A stretch of DNA of 64,000 nt from Schizophyllum amplum. Taxonomy: Eukaryota; Basidiomycota; Agaricomycetes; Agaricales; Schizophyllaceae. Each line of letters begins with the position of its first letter. The stretch's first letter is position 1. This document shows positions 43,213 to 54,559 of this stretch, one piece after another. Location: the NCBI GenBank assembly GCA_007026445.1, contig VDMD01000080.1, positions 47,950 through 111,949 on the forward strand, given 5' to 3'. The notes beneath the pieces were generated by a model. That model was not told the DNA's origin. It was given only the letters and a program-made list of their open reading frames with translations, and made no database searches. The position numbers and the translations under genes were made by a program.

Positions 43213-44714
43213 TCACAGTTTCGCAACCATCGCCCGCGTTGCCTCATACCGGTCTACCAAAACCCGCCGAAGCGTCTTCCCTGTGGCGGATTTGGGTATC
43301 TGGAGCCGAGCCTTTCAGTGCACTTCCACGTATGATGAAATCGCTCACTCACCTCGTTCACTGCCTCCATACCGCCCCTCAGCCACTTGTACTTACTCAG
43401 CTGCGCGCGATGCCAGCGGTCCAATTCGAGCAGCGCAGCATCTTCATCAACTTTCGTTCCCTGCGCCAACACGACCCACGCGCGCGGCACCCGCTCGTCC
43501 TCCGTGCGGCCCTTACCGCGCACGCCGGCGACGCAGACGTCCTGGGCGAGACCCGCGGGGTGCCGCAGGAGCACGTCCTCGATTTCGCGCGGGGATACCT
43601 GCGCGCCGGAAACCTTCAGTGTGTCCTTGGCGCGGTCGGCGAAGCTAGGGGAGATTTATCAGTGTTCATACTCTCAATGGGGGCCACGGCAAGACATCGC
43701 TAGGCGGTCGGCGTGTCGGAACATGATAATATAATCGACTCACAAGAAATAACCGTTCTCATCCACGCCGAAGTAGTCGCCGGTGCGGATCCAGCGGGCG
43801 TTGTCCATTGAGCACTCAGAGGAGGAAGGAGAGTAGAAGGTTGACTGGGTAGCCTCTGAATTGCCTAGGTAGCCAAGCGCCGCGCCCGGGCTGAGGACGT
43901 GGAGTTCGCCGACGGTGCCTACTTCGCTACTGTTGAGAGCACCATCGCTACTCCCGTCAGCACCGTCGGTATTGTCAGCCGGGATAAGCTTCGCTCTCGT
44001 GCCGGGCATGAGGACGCCAAGAGAGTGCGGGGGGAGCAAGGGTAGGGGCAGCACCCCGGGCGGGGGCTGCACAATGGTGGCACCGGTCTAGAGGTCATAA
44101 GTAAATCTTCTGATTAGATAGTGGCGGGAGCGCATGCATGATCGAACACGCACCAGCTCGCTCATTCCGTGACCTAGGCCGACGCGGTGGTAAGCCAGAT
44201 ATCATAGCTTTAGACACAGAAGCCCCGGCGCGCACCTTCCCCTATCACCGCCTGCGGAACCTGGCTCGCGAACCTGTCCTTGAGCTCGGGCGGTAGGTGC
44301 GCGGCGCCCGATGTGACGCTGCGCACGGTTGCGAAGGTCGCCGCGGTGATATTGGCGTCGTGCACGAGCTGGTGGATGATGGAGGGAACGAGGGTGAGGT
44401 GGGTAACGTGGTATCTGGCGAAGGTGAGTTAGTTTAATCATAATGGGCTTTGAGATGGGTGCTGTTCTGATATACGCGCGCGGCAAGGAGGTGGGGATAG
44501 CTGACGTACCGTCGTATAGCCCTGACCGCAGCCTCCACGTTCCACTTCGCCATAATCACACTCGTCGCGGGGACGACGAGCGGCCGGAAGCAGGTGTACG
44601 CGAGGCTGAAGCAGTGATACAGTGGGAGAAAGGCAGGTAGACGGGATGCCTTCCGGGGTTGGAAGCTGTTCAACATTGTTAGCTTTCCCCGTATCATACT
44701 TCTATGGTGCTCGG

Positions 44715-44790
44715 GAAATTATGCGGAGCTCGCAAAGTCCTGCGGCGCTCGCAAAGTCCTGCGGCGCTAGCAAAGTCCTGCGGAGCTCGC
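44715..44790. repeat. tandem repeats in intron 3 of the ANL gene
   Basis: About four copies of a 19 bp unit near GCTCGCAAAGTCCTGCGGC. Confidence 0.75.
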
Positions 44791-44964
44791 AAGGAAGAAA
44801 TAAAATAAGAAAAAACACTGACGGGCTCCTTCGTCGGAAAAGCCTGCGCCAAAACCTGGCTTTGAAGACCCGCGAAGCTGACGGCGCCGTGCCGATCATG
44901 ACGGCTAGTAGCGAGAGCGTCAGCTATCATAGGTACTCATCGCACGGACTTGACGCCAAGACGG

Positions 44965-45036
44965 ACATAATCGCCGCTACGACGGACAGAATCGCCGCTA
45001 CGACGGATAGACGAGTCGCCGCTACGACGGACGAAC
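44965..45036. repeat. tandem repeats in intron 2 of the ANL gene
   Basis: Three copies of a unit near CGGACA(T/G)AATCGCCGCTACGA, the last slightly longer. They fill the intron after the P-loop exon. Confidence 0.72.
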
Positions 45037-45139
45037 CTTTCGGCAGCCCACTGGTCCCGCTAGAAAACAGGACGTAGGCGAGCGTGTCGTGCTTCGCAGG
45101 TCGCACGCTGATGGGCGGGAGGTTTCGCGCAGCGGCCCT

Positions 45140-45197
45140 CATGTTCGAGAATGCCCCCATGTTTGAAAACGCCCCCATGTTTGAGAACGCCCTCATC
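45140..45197. repeat. in-frame 18 bp coding repeats (AFSNMG)
   Basis: Three to four copies of an 18 bp unit in exon 2, coding on the minus strand for MRAFSN-MGAFSN-MGAFSN-MRA. Length is a multiple of three, so frame is kept. Confidence 0.75.
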
Positions 45198-45287
45198 TGT
45201 GAGAAAGCCTTTATGCCCGTCGAATATGGCCTTGGGCCTTCCGCGGCGTTGTCCAGGAGATAAACACGGCTTCGGTCGAGCCCGAGG

Positions 45288-45360
45288 TCCTCCGCTGCGC
45301 CCAGCGCGAGATCATCCGCTGCGCCCAGCGCGAGATCATCCGCTGCACCCAGCGCGACAG
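45288..45360. repeat. in-frame 24 bp coding repeats (GAADDLAL)
   Basis: Three copies of a 24 bp unit (CGCTGCGCCCAGCGCGAGAT...) in exon 2, coding on the minus strand for GAADDLAL, GAADDLAL, GAAEDLGL. Confidence 0.8.
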
Positions 45361-45547
45361 CCAGAAGCTTGCGTGAGACGAAAAGGTGCGTGGTGCGGCT
45401 GAGTCGGAGCGCTTGCGTGAGCTCTGCGCGCGTCGAGAGCGCGGAGAGCAGCGCGAAGGGCGTGGTGAGCCCGAGGAGGCTGTGGACGAGGACCGGGAAT
45501 TCCTGGACGATTCAATGTCATAGTGAGCCTTTCGTTTGCGTTGGACA

Positions 45548-45623
45548 TGACGATTTTCGTGGGACAGTACGATTTTCGTGGGACGGTACGATTTTCGTGG
45601 GACGGTACGATTTTCGTGGGAGA
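45548..45623. repeat. 20 bp tandem repeats in intron 1 of the ANL gene
   Basis: Nearly four copies of CGATTTTCGTGGGACGGTA. They extend intron 1 (45503-45645) to 143 bp, far longer than the 45-65 bp introns typical of this window. Confidence 0.85.
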
Positions 45624-45924
45624 TAACAGAATAAATTAAACTTACCATGGAGTTCTCGCTGAAGATGCCGACCATATGTCCGCCTCCGAGACCGCCACCC
45701 TGCAATTGGAGACCGCCTTGGGAAGAGGGCGAGCCCAGCGCGGTGATTCCGAGGAGGACTTCAGACTTGAACTCCTGAAAGGTCATCGAGCGTCCCGAGT
45801 CAGCGTCAATGAAGAGCGTATGTTCTTGCCAATCGGCTTGTTCGGGACGGCTGAAGAAGGTATGGTGGGCATTCTGCTCGGGAAGAGGTGGCGGTTCGGG
45901 CAGCGGAGAGCTGTACATCGCCAT

Positions 45925-46557
45925 GGCAGGCGCGGTGGCTCAACGCACTATGGTCGATGAGCGCAGGAGCCAGAACAACAGTCCCTCGCAACGTGTATTT
46001 GGTCAGCCTATACGTACAACACGGCCTCTGCAGGTGACTCAAATGGAAGTGACGGGCCGGCGCGAGACATTCAAAGCTCTTGTTCGATTTGATGGCGGGT
46101 GACCGCAACGTGGCACGCGTATCTCGACGAAGACAATCCCCGTGCGCCTCGCTATTGTGTACGATTCTGGATCCCAAAGCTAAGATGCTATCGATGAATG
46201 AGATCCATGCCACCCCAAAGTCTTTGAGTCTGAAGCAGGTGATTTTGCGGTGTGTTTCGCCCCAACGGAGATCGTAATGTTGAGAATATTCATTCTTAAA
46301 GGAATTTGAGCGTAACAGACAGTATAAGAGCCAAAGAACAAGAGGAAAGGAGACGGCGCTGCTACTCGCAGCCAGGGGCCGAGATGAACAAAGGAGAGCC
46401 GTATTTGGAAATCCGCCGCAAAATTTGCATTTCCAACCGTGTGAACTTTGGGCGGGATGCGCGGCATGTGATCTGTGCATCAATTGCAAGAACAATCACA
46501 TGGATAAATCCATTGTTTTCCTCTTCCCCTCTCCTCATCGTTCCCCTCGACGCCGAG
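45925..46557. promoter_or_regulatory. divergent intergenic region ANL / Opi1-like
   Basis: 633 bp between the two start codons. The Opi1-like frame stays open upstream to 46306 but without family similarity, so the ATG at 46558 is preferred. No palindrome or TATA stands out. Confidence 0.45.
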
Positions 46558-48986
46558 ATGGACTTTGGCGACCGCCCAGAAGATGTGCAGATAGCAGCGC
46601 GCGCGCTCGACGCCATGCGTGGCGGTGCCCAGGACAGCGGTGCGTATCACTCGCGCGGGGGACTCGCAGCAAGCGCTGAACGTTATCGCTATACAGACAC
46701 GGCGTCAATAAGCACGGCGGCCATGACCTCTGACCACGAAGACGTACTCTCGGTACCCTCGTCATCTACCTCAATACCCCCACCCGACGACCCCTCCATG
46801 ATGGCGAGCTCGAGCTCAGAGCTGCTTCCCCGCCTCCAGAACGCGCATCCCATCTTCGACAGCGCGCTGCGCGCGTACAGCAGCACGAAAGCGTCCTCGC
46901 GGGTTGTCAAGTTCGGCGCCGAGATGATGGAGAGCACGATCATGCGCGTGGGTGAGCGCATCGTCGGCGAGGGGATCGACGAGTTCGCCGTGCGGCAGCT
47001 GGACAGGGTGCGTTCGTACGTTCGTTACTCTAACCACCGGTCTAACCACCATCACGTTAGTTGGATCGGTATAGGAGGCCCTCTCAGTCATCCTCGTCAG
47101 AAACACCACCCATGCGAAGGAAGAAGACGCTCGATGGCACGGGGAGCGAAGTCGATTCCCCCAGCGGGGACGCGGACCGACGATCGGCGTACATGGACGT
47201 GGACGACAGGGTGGGCGGCTGGCTAGAATCAAGCAACGCGTCCCAATACCGCTCACCACCCGTCACATCGTCTCCATCGCCCGCCCCCTCCGCCGTCCTC
47301 ACCTCCGCCCCCTCCCGCCCGCGAAGCCGATCACGGAGTCGAACACCCATGAACCACGCATCAGAATTGCCCCCCTCTGGCCAGGAACTCCTCCCCACAC
47401 CCAACTCCCGCTGGCAAGCCCTGATCATGAGCACGCCCGGCGTCGCCGCCGCCGTCCGGCTGAGCGACGACAGCCGGCGACGTCTGCGCTTCGTCCTTGG
47501 GTGGCTCGGGGTGCGTTTTATATCTAGTTCCGTGCAATGATGCTCGATTGCTGAGGCGACATTTGTAGTACGCGACGCAGCACATTGACGGGCAGATTTT
47601 GATCCTGCGTGACCTGATCGCGTCGTTGCAGCCGTTAACGCCGGCGGAGGGCGCGCATGACCAGGCGATCGAGGGGGACGTGGGGTCTTCGTCGCAGGCG
47701 GCACAGACGCAGCAGGCGTCGCAGACGGTGAACACGATCAAGAAGGATCTGGTGACGACGGTGCGGCAGGTGGTCGGGGTGGTCAGCCAGTATGGCGGCA
47801 AGGTGAGTTTCGGCCTAGATATCTTGTAGGATAATCATTTACCGGTTTCTATCCAGGGTGTCCTGCAACCAGACGCGCGCTCGCGAGTACGCGGCTTCAT
47901 CCTCGGGCTTCCCCAGCGATGGCGCATGACCGCGCAGACGCCGGGCGCTACAACCTCGTCGGGGGCAGATGGTGAGCCAGAGATGCTTTGTTCCTTTGTT
48001 CTCACCGCTCACCGTCCTTGCGCAGGATACTTCCCTAGCCCATCTGCAGGTTCGCGGAAAGCGAAGGGGAAGGCGGGGCACGAAGTCTCAGGGAGCGCCA
48101 ACGCGAGCGCGACCAGCAGCCCGCGCGTGCGACCCTACGAGCTTCCCGGCCATATCCACGCGCACTCGAGGCACTCGTCCATCGGCGCGGATAGTGAGAC
48201 CGGCGTGAACGGGGTGCGCGCGGCTTCCCTGAACGGGGTGCGCGCGGCATCCCTGAACGCGACGGACGTGCACGTCACGGATGTCCACGCCACGATCCCA
48301 CCCGACGCCCACGCCACCGTCCTCGCCGCACAGCGGATCCTGGTGCTCGCGACGGAGAGCCTGGATATGATGCGTGGGGTGACGAGCGTGGTGAAGGATA
48401 GTTTGGACCGGGCGGATGCGTGGGTGGGGAGGTTGGGGATGGCGAGTAGCGTGGATGGGGTGGGGGGTGGGCATGGACATGCGGAGGATGGACATGGGCA
48501 TGCGGAGGATGGGCATGGGCATGCGGGGGATGGGCATGGGCATGCGGGGGATGGGCATGGGCATGCGTACGACGGGCATACGACCAATGACCATGCAGGC
48601 AGGGACGCATACTTTCACGGGAGGGAAAACTTGCACGGGAGGGAGAACTTGCACGGGAGGGAGAGCGCGGTGCGGGATTTGGATCTCGGTGAGTGAGGTC
48701 TGCCTGTGAATATATGGAAGAGAATAATACTGATAGGACAGTCATAGCGCCGGTCGACGGTCTTGGTCTGTCGCGCTGTTCGTCGACGTCGTCTTTGCGG
48801 GGATTGCTGGACTCGACGTTTCCGCGTGGGCTGGAGGGGCAGGTGAATGGGGCGCATGGTCCATCGTTGGCGCCTCAAGGCCTGTCGCCGCTAAGGAGTC
48901 CGTCTCTGGCTCCGAGGGTCGACAGGATGAGCTTGGAGGAGGAGGCGGACGCAAGACAGGATGGGAGGATGGATGTGGATAGGTAG
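46558..48986 (+). CDS. Opi1-like transcriptional regulator
   Basis: The model is join(46558..47007, 47061..47510, 47569..47802, 47857..47971, 48026..48688, 48742..48986), 718 residues. All five introns (53-58 bp) are GT-AG and in phase. The sequence LPRLQNAHPIFDSALRAYSSTKASSRVVKFGAEMMES and, after a serine/proline-rich linker, SDDSRRRLRFVLGWL plus YATQHIDGQILILRDLIASLQ match the two blocks of the Opi1 domain. In yeast Opi1 represses phospholipid (inositol/choline) genes and leaves the ER/nuclear envelope when phosphatidic acid drops. Downstream are a duplicated GVRAASLN, a five-copy GHGHA(E/G)D histidine-rich repeat at about 48470-48570, and HGRENL x3. The repeats are in exon 5 and keep frame. 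The start was chosen at MDFGDRPEDVQ as the first ATG before the conserved part. Confidence 0.8.
48463..48578. repeat. 18 bp tandem repeats coding a His/Gly tract
   Basis: Five to six copies of GGGCATGGGCATGC(G/A)G(A/G)GGAT-like units in exon 5 of the Opi1-like gene, coding GHGHAED/GHGHAGD. A short 18 bp unit (GGGAGGGAGAACTTGCAC) repeats three times just after, at about 48617-48664. Confidence 0.8.
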
Positions 48987-49501
48987 GACGAGGTGGACGC
49001 GAGGCAGGATATGTAGGATGGGTAGGCAATCGAAGGAGCGGGAGACGCACGGGGGCCCGTTGTGTGGCAAGTTGACAGATACTCGCCGCCAATTACCCGG
49101 ACTGGACGATGTTTGTCACTGGCTTTTGATGTAACTTATATCTTGCTGTTTTTCCATCTATATACATGCATCTCTTTGTCCCATGTACCGTGTACGTTGA
49201 GGGCTCTGACTTCACCTAAGACGATCTCTGCGACGAGCGGCTTCGGCTCGCCTTCCTCTTTCGATTTGCTTCCGCAAAACTTTAAAAGTTCAACATGAGT
49301 CACGTGCTTCCATCATTGATGAATCCACTCTCATCAGACCACCATGATGAGTGGCGGGCACGGCGGCGGCGGCAGCGGCAGCGCAAACGGCGTCTCCGTG
49401 CAAACGACGTTTCTCTCGCCTCACATCCGCTCGTCTTCGCCGCCAGACCTCGGCCCCCCTGAGCCCACTCCTTCTTAGGCTCTCTACTTAAATCGCACAA
49501 G
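48987..49501. other. intergenic; includes promoter of SGNH copy b
   Basis: 3' flank of the Opi1-like gene and, from about 49330, sequence homologous to the region before SGNH copy a (ACCACCATGAT...GAGCCCACTCCTTCTTAGG). No other gene. Confidence 0.45.
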
Positions 49502-51410
49502 ATGCGCGGCGCATCGTCCATTCGTTACATGCTTCGCAGCGGCGGCGCCCGGGTCTGCACCCTCATCCTTATCATCGTACTCGGCACACTATACCTCCCC
49601 TCCTTCCACTTCTACGCCGAGGACGACGACGAGCTTTTCCCTACATCGGGCAATAACACTATCGGGGAGGGAGCGCCCGAGCTCGCCCCCGCGAAGGCGC
49701 TCATCGACGCGGTGCCCCCCGTCCGGGCACATCACCGCTGTCCCGCCCCCCCGTACGGCGAAGGTGCACCAGATTGATCGCGCGCGACAGCTATGCACCC
49801 CCCTCAAGAGCGCGCTTCCCGCGTTCGCGGTGTCGCTCTGCTACGAGCGCGATGCGTACGACGCGTTCACGGTCCGCGCGCGGCGGGTCGATCAGAAGGA
49901 GTGTGCGAGGCTGGAGGCGAAGGGGCCGCAGGTGGAGGACGAGCAGATGCGGGAGTGGGTGCGCAAGGAGCGCGGGCCGGATACGCTGTGGCTGCGCGTC
50001 GATGGCGCGGAGCGCATCAGCACGCAATGGAGTACATACGAAGGGGGATGTGCATACCGGTTCGACGTGCATGTGCGGAATGCGGGGGATCTTTATGTCG
50101 ACCTCTGGCATGCGTATGAGGTGCGTGAACTGGACCTATAGCACGCGGATGCAGGCTAACGAGGAGACACGCAGGATTACCAAGGCTTTGTAGAGGGTCA
50201 AGACATGCGCACGCTCCCTTGGCCACCGCTCCTACAGCGCCGACTCCTCGAGCAACCGATCCGTCTTCCGTGGGCTGCTTCGGACTGTCGTCCCTACACC
50301 GTCCCTCCCATCTTCGAATCCCACCTCACCGAAGTACCCGCGCCCCTCACCCCCGCCGATCAAGCACTCGAAGACCTCCCTCCATGTACCGGGGACGATC
50401 CCATCCACGGCTCGTACTACCCTGCAAACTCACTCGACGTGCTATGGCCCGAGTGGAACTATCCACAGCCGCATGGGCGACCAGTGGGCGGGCGCTACCG
50501 ATTCATGCCGCATGACTGCGAGTGGCGGCATGCCGGGATGCGGGCCTCCACCGCCCACCGCTGCACGCGGCGGCGGGAGAGCGTCTACATGCTGGGAGAC
50601 AGCCATGGACGGATCATCTACGACGGCATGGTGCACAGGCTGAACGGACGGGAGGCGTGATGCATGCTTCGGTAAGCGGAACGCGGGGATGGTGTAAATC
50701 GGTGCGCTGATTAGCAGTTCTAGCACAAATTGGAGTTCAAGAGCGCGAAGGTCGGGCAAGTTGAGTTTGCCTTCCAATGGTGAGCCGGGCTCTTACTATT
50801 GCGTGCGCGGCTGTTCTGACGTTTTCACCAGGGACCCCAGAGGCGAGCTCATCGCTGCCGAGCCGCAAAAGATCTGCGCCAGCGCTGATTGAGCGTAAGG
50901 TCGATGTCTTCTTTGCCAGCATCGTACGTCTACCCGCTGCACCAGCAGCGCGCTATTTCTCACACCCTTTCTCTCTCTCTCTCTCTCTTCAGGCGTTCCA
51001 CCTGGCCCTCGATGAACCTACCCACGTCTTTTTAGACCGACTAGAGGCGGTCTTCGATGCGGTTCGACCGCTGCACGAAGCCTGCCCGACCGCGGCCACG
51101 GCCAGCACGGCGCCTACTCGGGCCCGCGCACGCGCGTCCTGGTCACCCCGGCTGCCGTCGCCCCGCGGCAGGACGGCGACGCGGCCGCGTCTAAGCAGAA
51201 GTCGACAAACGCGCGCCATGCGTACTGGGCGGCGCTCGCTGTGCCTGTCGCCCGCGCGCGAGGGTGGCCGTGCTTGACCAGTTCGCGCTGACGGAGCCGA
51301 TGGCGTGGGAGCCCATGTTCACGGACCGTCTGCACTACCTGTTGACGGACGCGCATGAGGCGATTGTGGATGAGGCGGTGGGGCGGACGGGTCTGTGTCC
51401 GGACGAGTAG
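49502..51410 (+). pseudogene. SGNH/PC-esterase-like protein, copy b (frameshifted)
   Basis: The most complete of three copies. The N-terminus is a signal-anchor (VCTLILIIVLGTLYLPSFHFY), followed by a luminal domain with QIDRARQLC, DTLWLRVDGAERIS, an intron at about 50120-50173, CRPYTVPPIF, GSYYPANSLDVLWPEWNYPQ, the block-I motif YMLGDSHGRIIYDG, and at the end FTDRLHYLLTDA. GDSH and D-x2-H fit the catalytic Ser and Asp/His of SGNH/PC-esterase enzymes, which act on O-acyl groups of glycans; the substrate is unknown. It is broken: an extra C in a C-run near 49750 shifts frame (copy c lacks it), another shift follows HRLNGRE at about 50656, and the last third changes frame again. Strongly GC-rich. 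It points tail-to-tail at F-box sequence. Confidence 0.7.
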
Positions 51411-51985
51411 GCCTAGGGCCCGGACAAGTGGGCTTAGGGTCGGACGAGTACGGTATGACATTCAAGAGGGCGGGGCTGGGTCGCGGATCTCGCAGTGGTG
51501 TATATATCTATTCGCTTTGTCTCCTTGCAATGTACTTTCATAGAGTGCTATCTCGTATTTGCTCTGCTCGTTGTCCTCCGCGCCGATGCACAGTCGTCGC
51601 GTCTCAAAAGATTGTAAGAAGTACGACTGACCATCAAATTTCCATATTCTCCTGCCATCTCACCCCTCGAGGCTCGCATGCCCACTCAGCGTGATGTGGC
51701 GGCTATCAGAAGCTGCAAATGAGTTCAGCTACACCCTTCGCTATGTCTCAGAAATCCTTTAAGCATGTTTCACTGCGGCGTTACTAACGCCTCCGTCGTC
51801 AAAGTTCCCGGAGACTGTATGTAGTAAGTGAGCTTGAACCCAACTTAAATAGGATCTTCCTCCAGCCTTAGCATGTCTTCCCCAGCCTTGCTTCGGACGT
51901 CCTCTCATTATGGACACAGCTTGGGATGTCGGAGACGGCGCGGCCTGGTCAAGGGAAGGTCATGAATGCATGACGTTCACACGTT
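51411..51985. other. spacer with repeat traces
   Basis: No gene. The stretch 51860-51960 contains GCCTTAGCATGTCTTCCCCAGCCTTG units related to those after F-box members 3 and 4. Confidence 0.45.
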
Positions 51986-51989
51986 TACA

Positions 51990-52312
51990 TGAAGGGTCAG
52001 AATACATTGCTCTAGAGATGCTCGGAGTTCATCGGTGGCTTCGACAATCAAGTTGTGGGTGCTGAGATCCTCTGGCGTCACCCACCCCTCGGCAACCCTA
52101 TGCCACTCTCGCATCCTGCGGCCGAGATCTCCATGCTCGCGCTAAAAACATGATTTAGTAGCGCAAATTCGGGAAGGTGGTCTTCAGAAATCGCGCGACG
52201 GTCTCCGTGTCTGCAATCGGCGCGTCGCCAACGTCCAGGTGCGTTAGGCTGCTGTACGGGGGTGGCGCGCGACCGCCGGGGCACGGCTGGATATCAGGAG
52301 GCCTCAGGCTTC
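51990..52312 (-). pseudogene. F-box C-terminal fragment
   Basis: On the minus strand this reads as the last part of an F-box copy (SLTHLDVGDAPIADTETVARFLKTTFPNLRY-like), with stops and frame changes. It ends like member 3, including GAGCATCTCTAGAGCA. It abuts the full copy at 52318, so it is the tail of an older copy replaced or truncated by a duplication breakpoint. Confidence 0.72.
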
Positions 52313-52317
52313 AGGCT

Positions 52318-54032
52318 TCAGCCCGTCAATTCATCGACGACCCTATGCCACTTTCGCACCCTCTGGCCGACATCATCGTGTAGCCGGTAGGAGCTATAAC
52401 CCACGAGGCGCAATTTCGGGAATGTGCTCTTCATGAATCGCGCGACATGCTTCGCGTCTGCAATCGGCGCGTCGCCAACGTTCAGGTACGTCAGACTGGC
52501 GTATGGCGATGGCGCGCGACCAGGGCCCGGCAGGAAGTCTGGAATAGACCTCGCGTCGAGCGGTAATTCGAGCCGTGCGAGGCGCGGACAGCGGCTCGCC
52601 AGAGCCAAAAGTCCATGCAGAGTACACTCCGGATCGCCCGTGGGACACTCACAGCCGAGCCTGAAGACTTCCAAGCTTGGCCACCACTTGGCCATTTGCT
52701 CGCAGTCTGCATCAACGAGCGCGGTTTTGTGCTGAGTTATGATGGTGATCTCGCGCATATGAGGAAATGCGGAGAGCGGGCGAATATCTCCCAGCGTGAG
52801 GGTGAAATTGCCATACGAGGGCACTTCGATGTGAAGAACGCAGAGAGAGTGATAGGGCTCAAGCAGGGAGCATATAAGGTCCAATGTGGCGAGCAGCACG
52901 CCTTTTAGAGGACCGAATCGCCCGTAATCTTCGGACGGTGCGTTGCACATATAGTCGATGAGGCGTATTTCTTCCAGCGGCGTTGGCTCTTGGGAGGGCA
53001 GAATGCGAGCGGCGCCTCCAAGCGGAAGACCCTCAATTTCCAGGCAGCGTAGAGAAGGGAAAGGTGGAAATGTATACGCTGCGGAGAGATCGTTCTCGAA
53101 CTGGTGCATGTCCTTGCGGCCATAGTGCAGCGTCAGCGACTGCAGTGTAGAGTTCTCGGAAAGAGTACGCAGCATGTATATGGTAGCCTCCACGTGGAGG
53201 GTGAGGTCGAGGTGTTGGAGCTCCGAACAATGCTCAAGCGCCTTGACAAAGCGGATGTCATAGCGCTTACCCTCGTCGTAGCTCGGGTCGAAAGCAGCGT
53301 AATACCACGTTGTTAAGGGATATGGATCTTCGTGCGCGTATCGTCCCTGATCGACATGCAGACTGAGTGAACTGAGTCGTTGGAACCGAGATATGAAGTC
53401 GTCCGCATCTGGCATGAACTGCTCGACCGCTACACAGATCAAGGATGTGATGTACTGGTGCGGGATGAGGAGATGCAGCAGCTTCCCATAGAGCGCGAGC
53501 TGTTTGGGGGACGGAAAGAGCCTTAGTGAGCGGACGCCTGTTAAAAAGGGAAATTGAGGAGGTGGACAAGCGATTATGGCTTCGAGTGCGGCATCAGTGC
53601 AGGTGGATAACATCTTGTCCATGCGATAGAATTTCAGATGAAGCGCGTGCCTGATCACTTCAGACCAGTCCTCCGGACGAAGGGGGCGTGTGATGTTCTG
53701 TGAAATGTCAGTCAGAAGATATTGATAGCTATACGAATAAGCCTCACGAAGTTCTCGGGCCAAGTACGGCCCACCTTGCCGCGTCCGGAATACTGTGAGC
53801 CCTACGTTTTTGTCAGCTTCGACTTTTACGAGTGGGCCGAGGGACACACCGTTCCCTCCTCCCATGCATCTTCAGGCAAGAGCCTGAGCAGAGGCGGGAG
53901 CGTTTCAATCCCTTCCCATATCAACTGGTCCGCCTCCGGGTACCATGTCTTGCAAACGAGTTTGAGGGAACGCACATCGGTCATGCGCAGACATCTGAAG
54001 ACCTGGAGTCTCATTTCCGATATGTCAAGCAT
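52318..54032 (-). CDS. F-box domain protein (family member 5)
   Basis: The model is complement(join(52318..53697, 53748..53801, 53850..54032)), 538 residues. Introns of 50 and 48 bp are GTGAGG...TTCACAG and GTGTGT...ACGTAG, phase 0. Exon 1 is the F-box (MLDISEMRLQVFRCLRMTD ... VCKTWYPEADQLIWEGIE). Exon 2 encodes GSQYSGRGKVGRTWPENF. Exon 3 starts NITRPLRPEDWSEVIRHALH and carries the leucine-rich region. It ends sooner than members 3 and 4 (RKWHRVVDELTG), without the acidic tail, because the 3' end is at a duplication junction with the fragment at 51990-52312. Predicted SCF receptor. The palindrome is at 54183-54202. Confidence 0.85.
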
Positions 54033-54182
54033 CGTGCGGTCCGAGAGTTGTGCGCGAAGCATGTACAGTCGAGGACAGAAAATCAGAGCTCGCGCCGACT
54101 GCGTGCACTTGGAAGTTGGAATCAACTTGACTTGAGGATTAAACTAATGTCACGCCGTCACGGTGCGACTCGATGACGTGGG

Positions 54183-54202
54183 GCCTTCCCGTTCGGGAAT
54201 GC
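54183..54202. promoter_or_regulatory. palindrome upstream of F-box gene (copy 3)
   Basis: GCCTTCCC-GTTC-GGGAATGC, one mismatch from perfect, 150 bp before the ATG at 54032, followed outward by TTTGTTCGC. Confidence 0.58.
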
Positions 54203-54559
54203 TTTGTTCGCGCTGCTTGGCTGGCGCCTGGCTGGCGCTCTGCGTTCAGGCGAGAAGGTCATCGACGCATGCGCTCACAACATCGTCCAAGGCTAAGCAA
54301 AAACATGCATGTTGAAAAGCTCTATGGCGCTTGGATGTTCTGTCTGCATTATTTTACCCTGATTGGAGAACGCAGTAAGTAAATCATGCACCCGACGATC
54401 GATAGTGCTAGCTACAACGACATGGTTTGCTGAGACGATGCCTACAGGTAAATTTCAAGGATACTATGGACGTATAGGTCAAAGGGACCCAACCTTGGCG
54501 CTCTTGGTCCTGGGTCCATTGTGGAGAACAACAGCCGCTCGGCGAATATTGAACGGCTC
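54203..54559. other. divergent intergenic F-box / SGNH copy c
   Basis: Contains the GGAGAACAACAGCCGCTC block (about 54480-54560) shared with 19901-20010 and 61917-61990. No gene. Confidence 0.5.

Larger units (their letters stand above)
43213..45924 (-). pseudogene. acyl-CoA synthetase / 4-coumarate-CoA ligase-like (ANL family), one frameshift
   Basis: Nine exons on the minus strand: 45646-45924, 45037-45502, 44824-44904, 44510-44665, 44236-44414, 44154-44173, 43744-44087, 43353-43644, 43213-43299, about 634 residues in total. ANL landmarks are the P-loop AYVLFSSGTSGLPK, LPLYHCFSLAYTCF, THLTLVPSIIHQL, the short exon GHGMSEL, the A8-type WIRTGDYFGVDENGYF, DRAKDTLKVSGAQVSPREIED, and the catalytic lysine end IPKSATGKTLRR. 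These enzymes adenylate a carboxylate and load it on CoA. In exon 3 the sequence passes from AVMIG in one frame to HGAVSFAGLQSQ in another. One base seems lost near 44886-44890, and adding it would also restore phase into exon 4, so this allele looks broken (or carries a sequencing error). Coding tandem repeats (GAADDLAL x3, AFSNMG x3) and repeat-filled introns are unusual. Confidence 0.82.
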
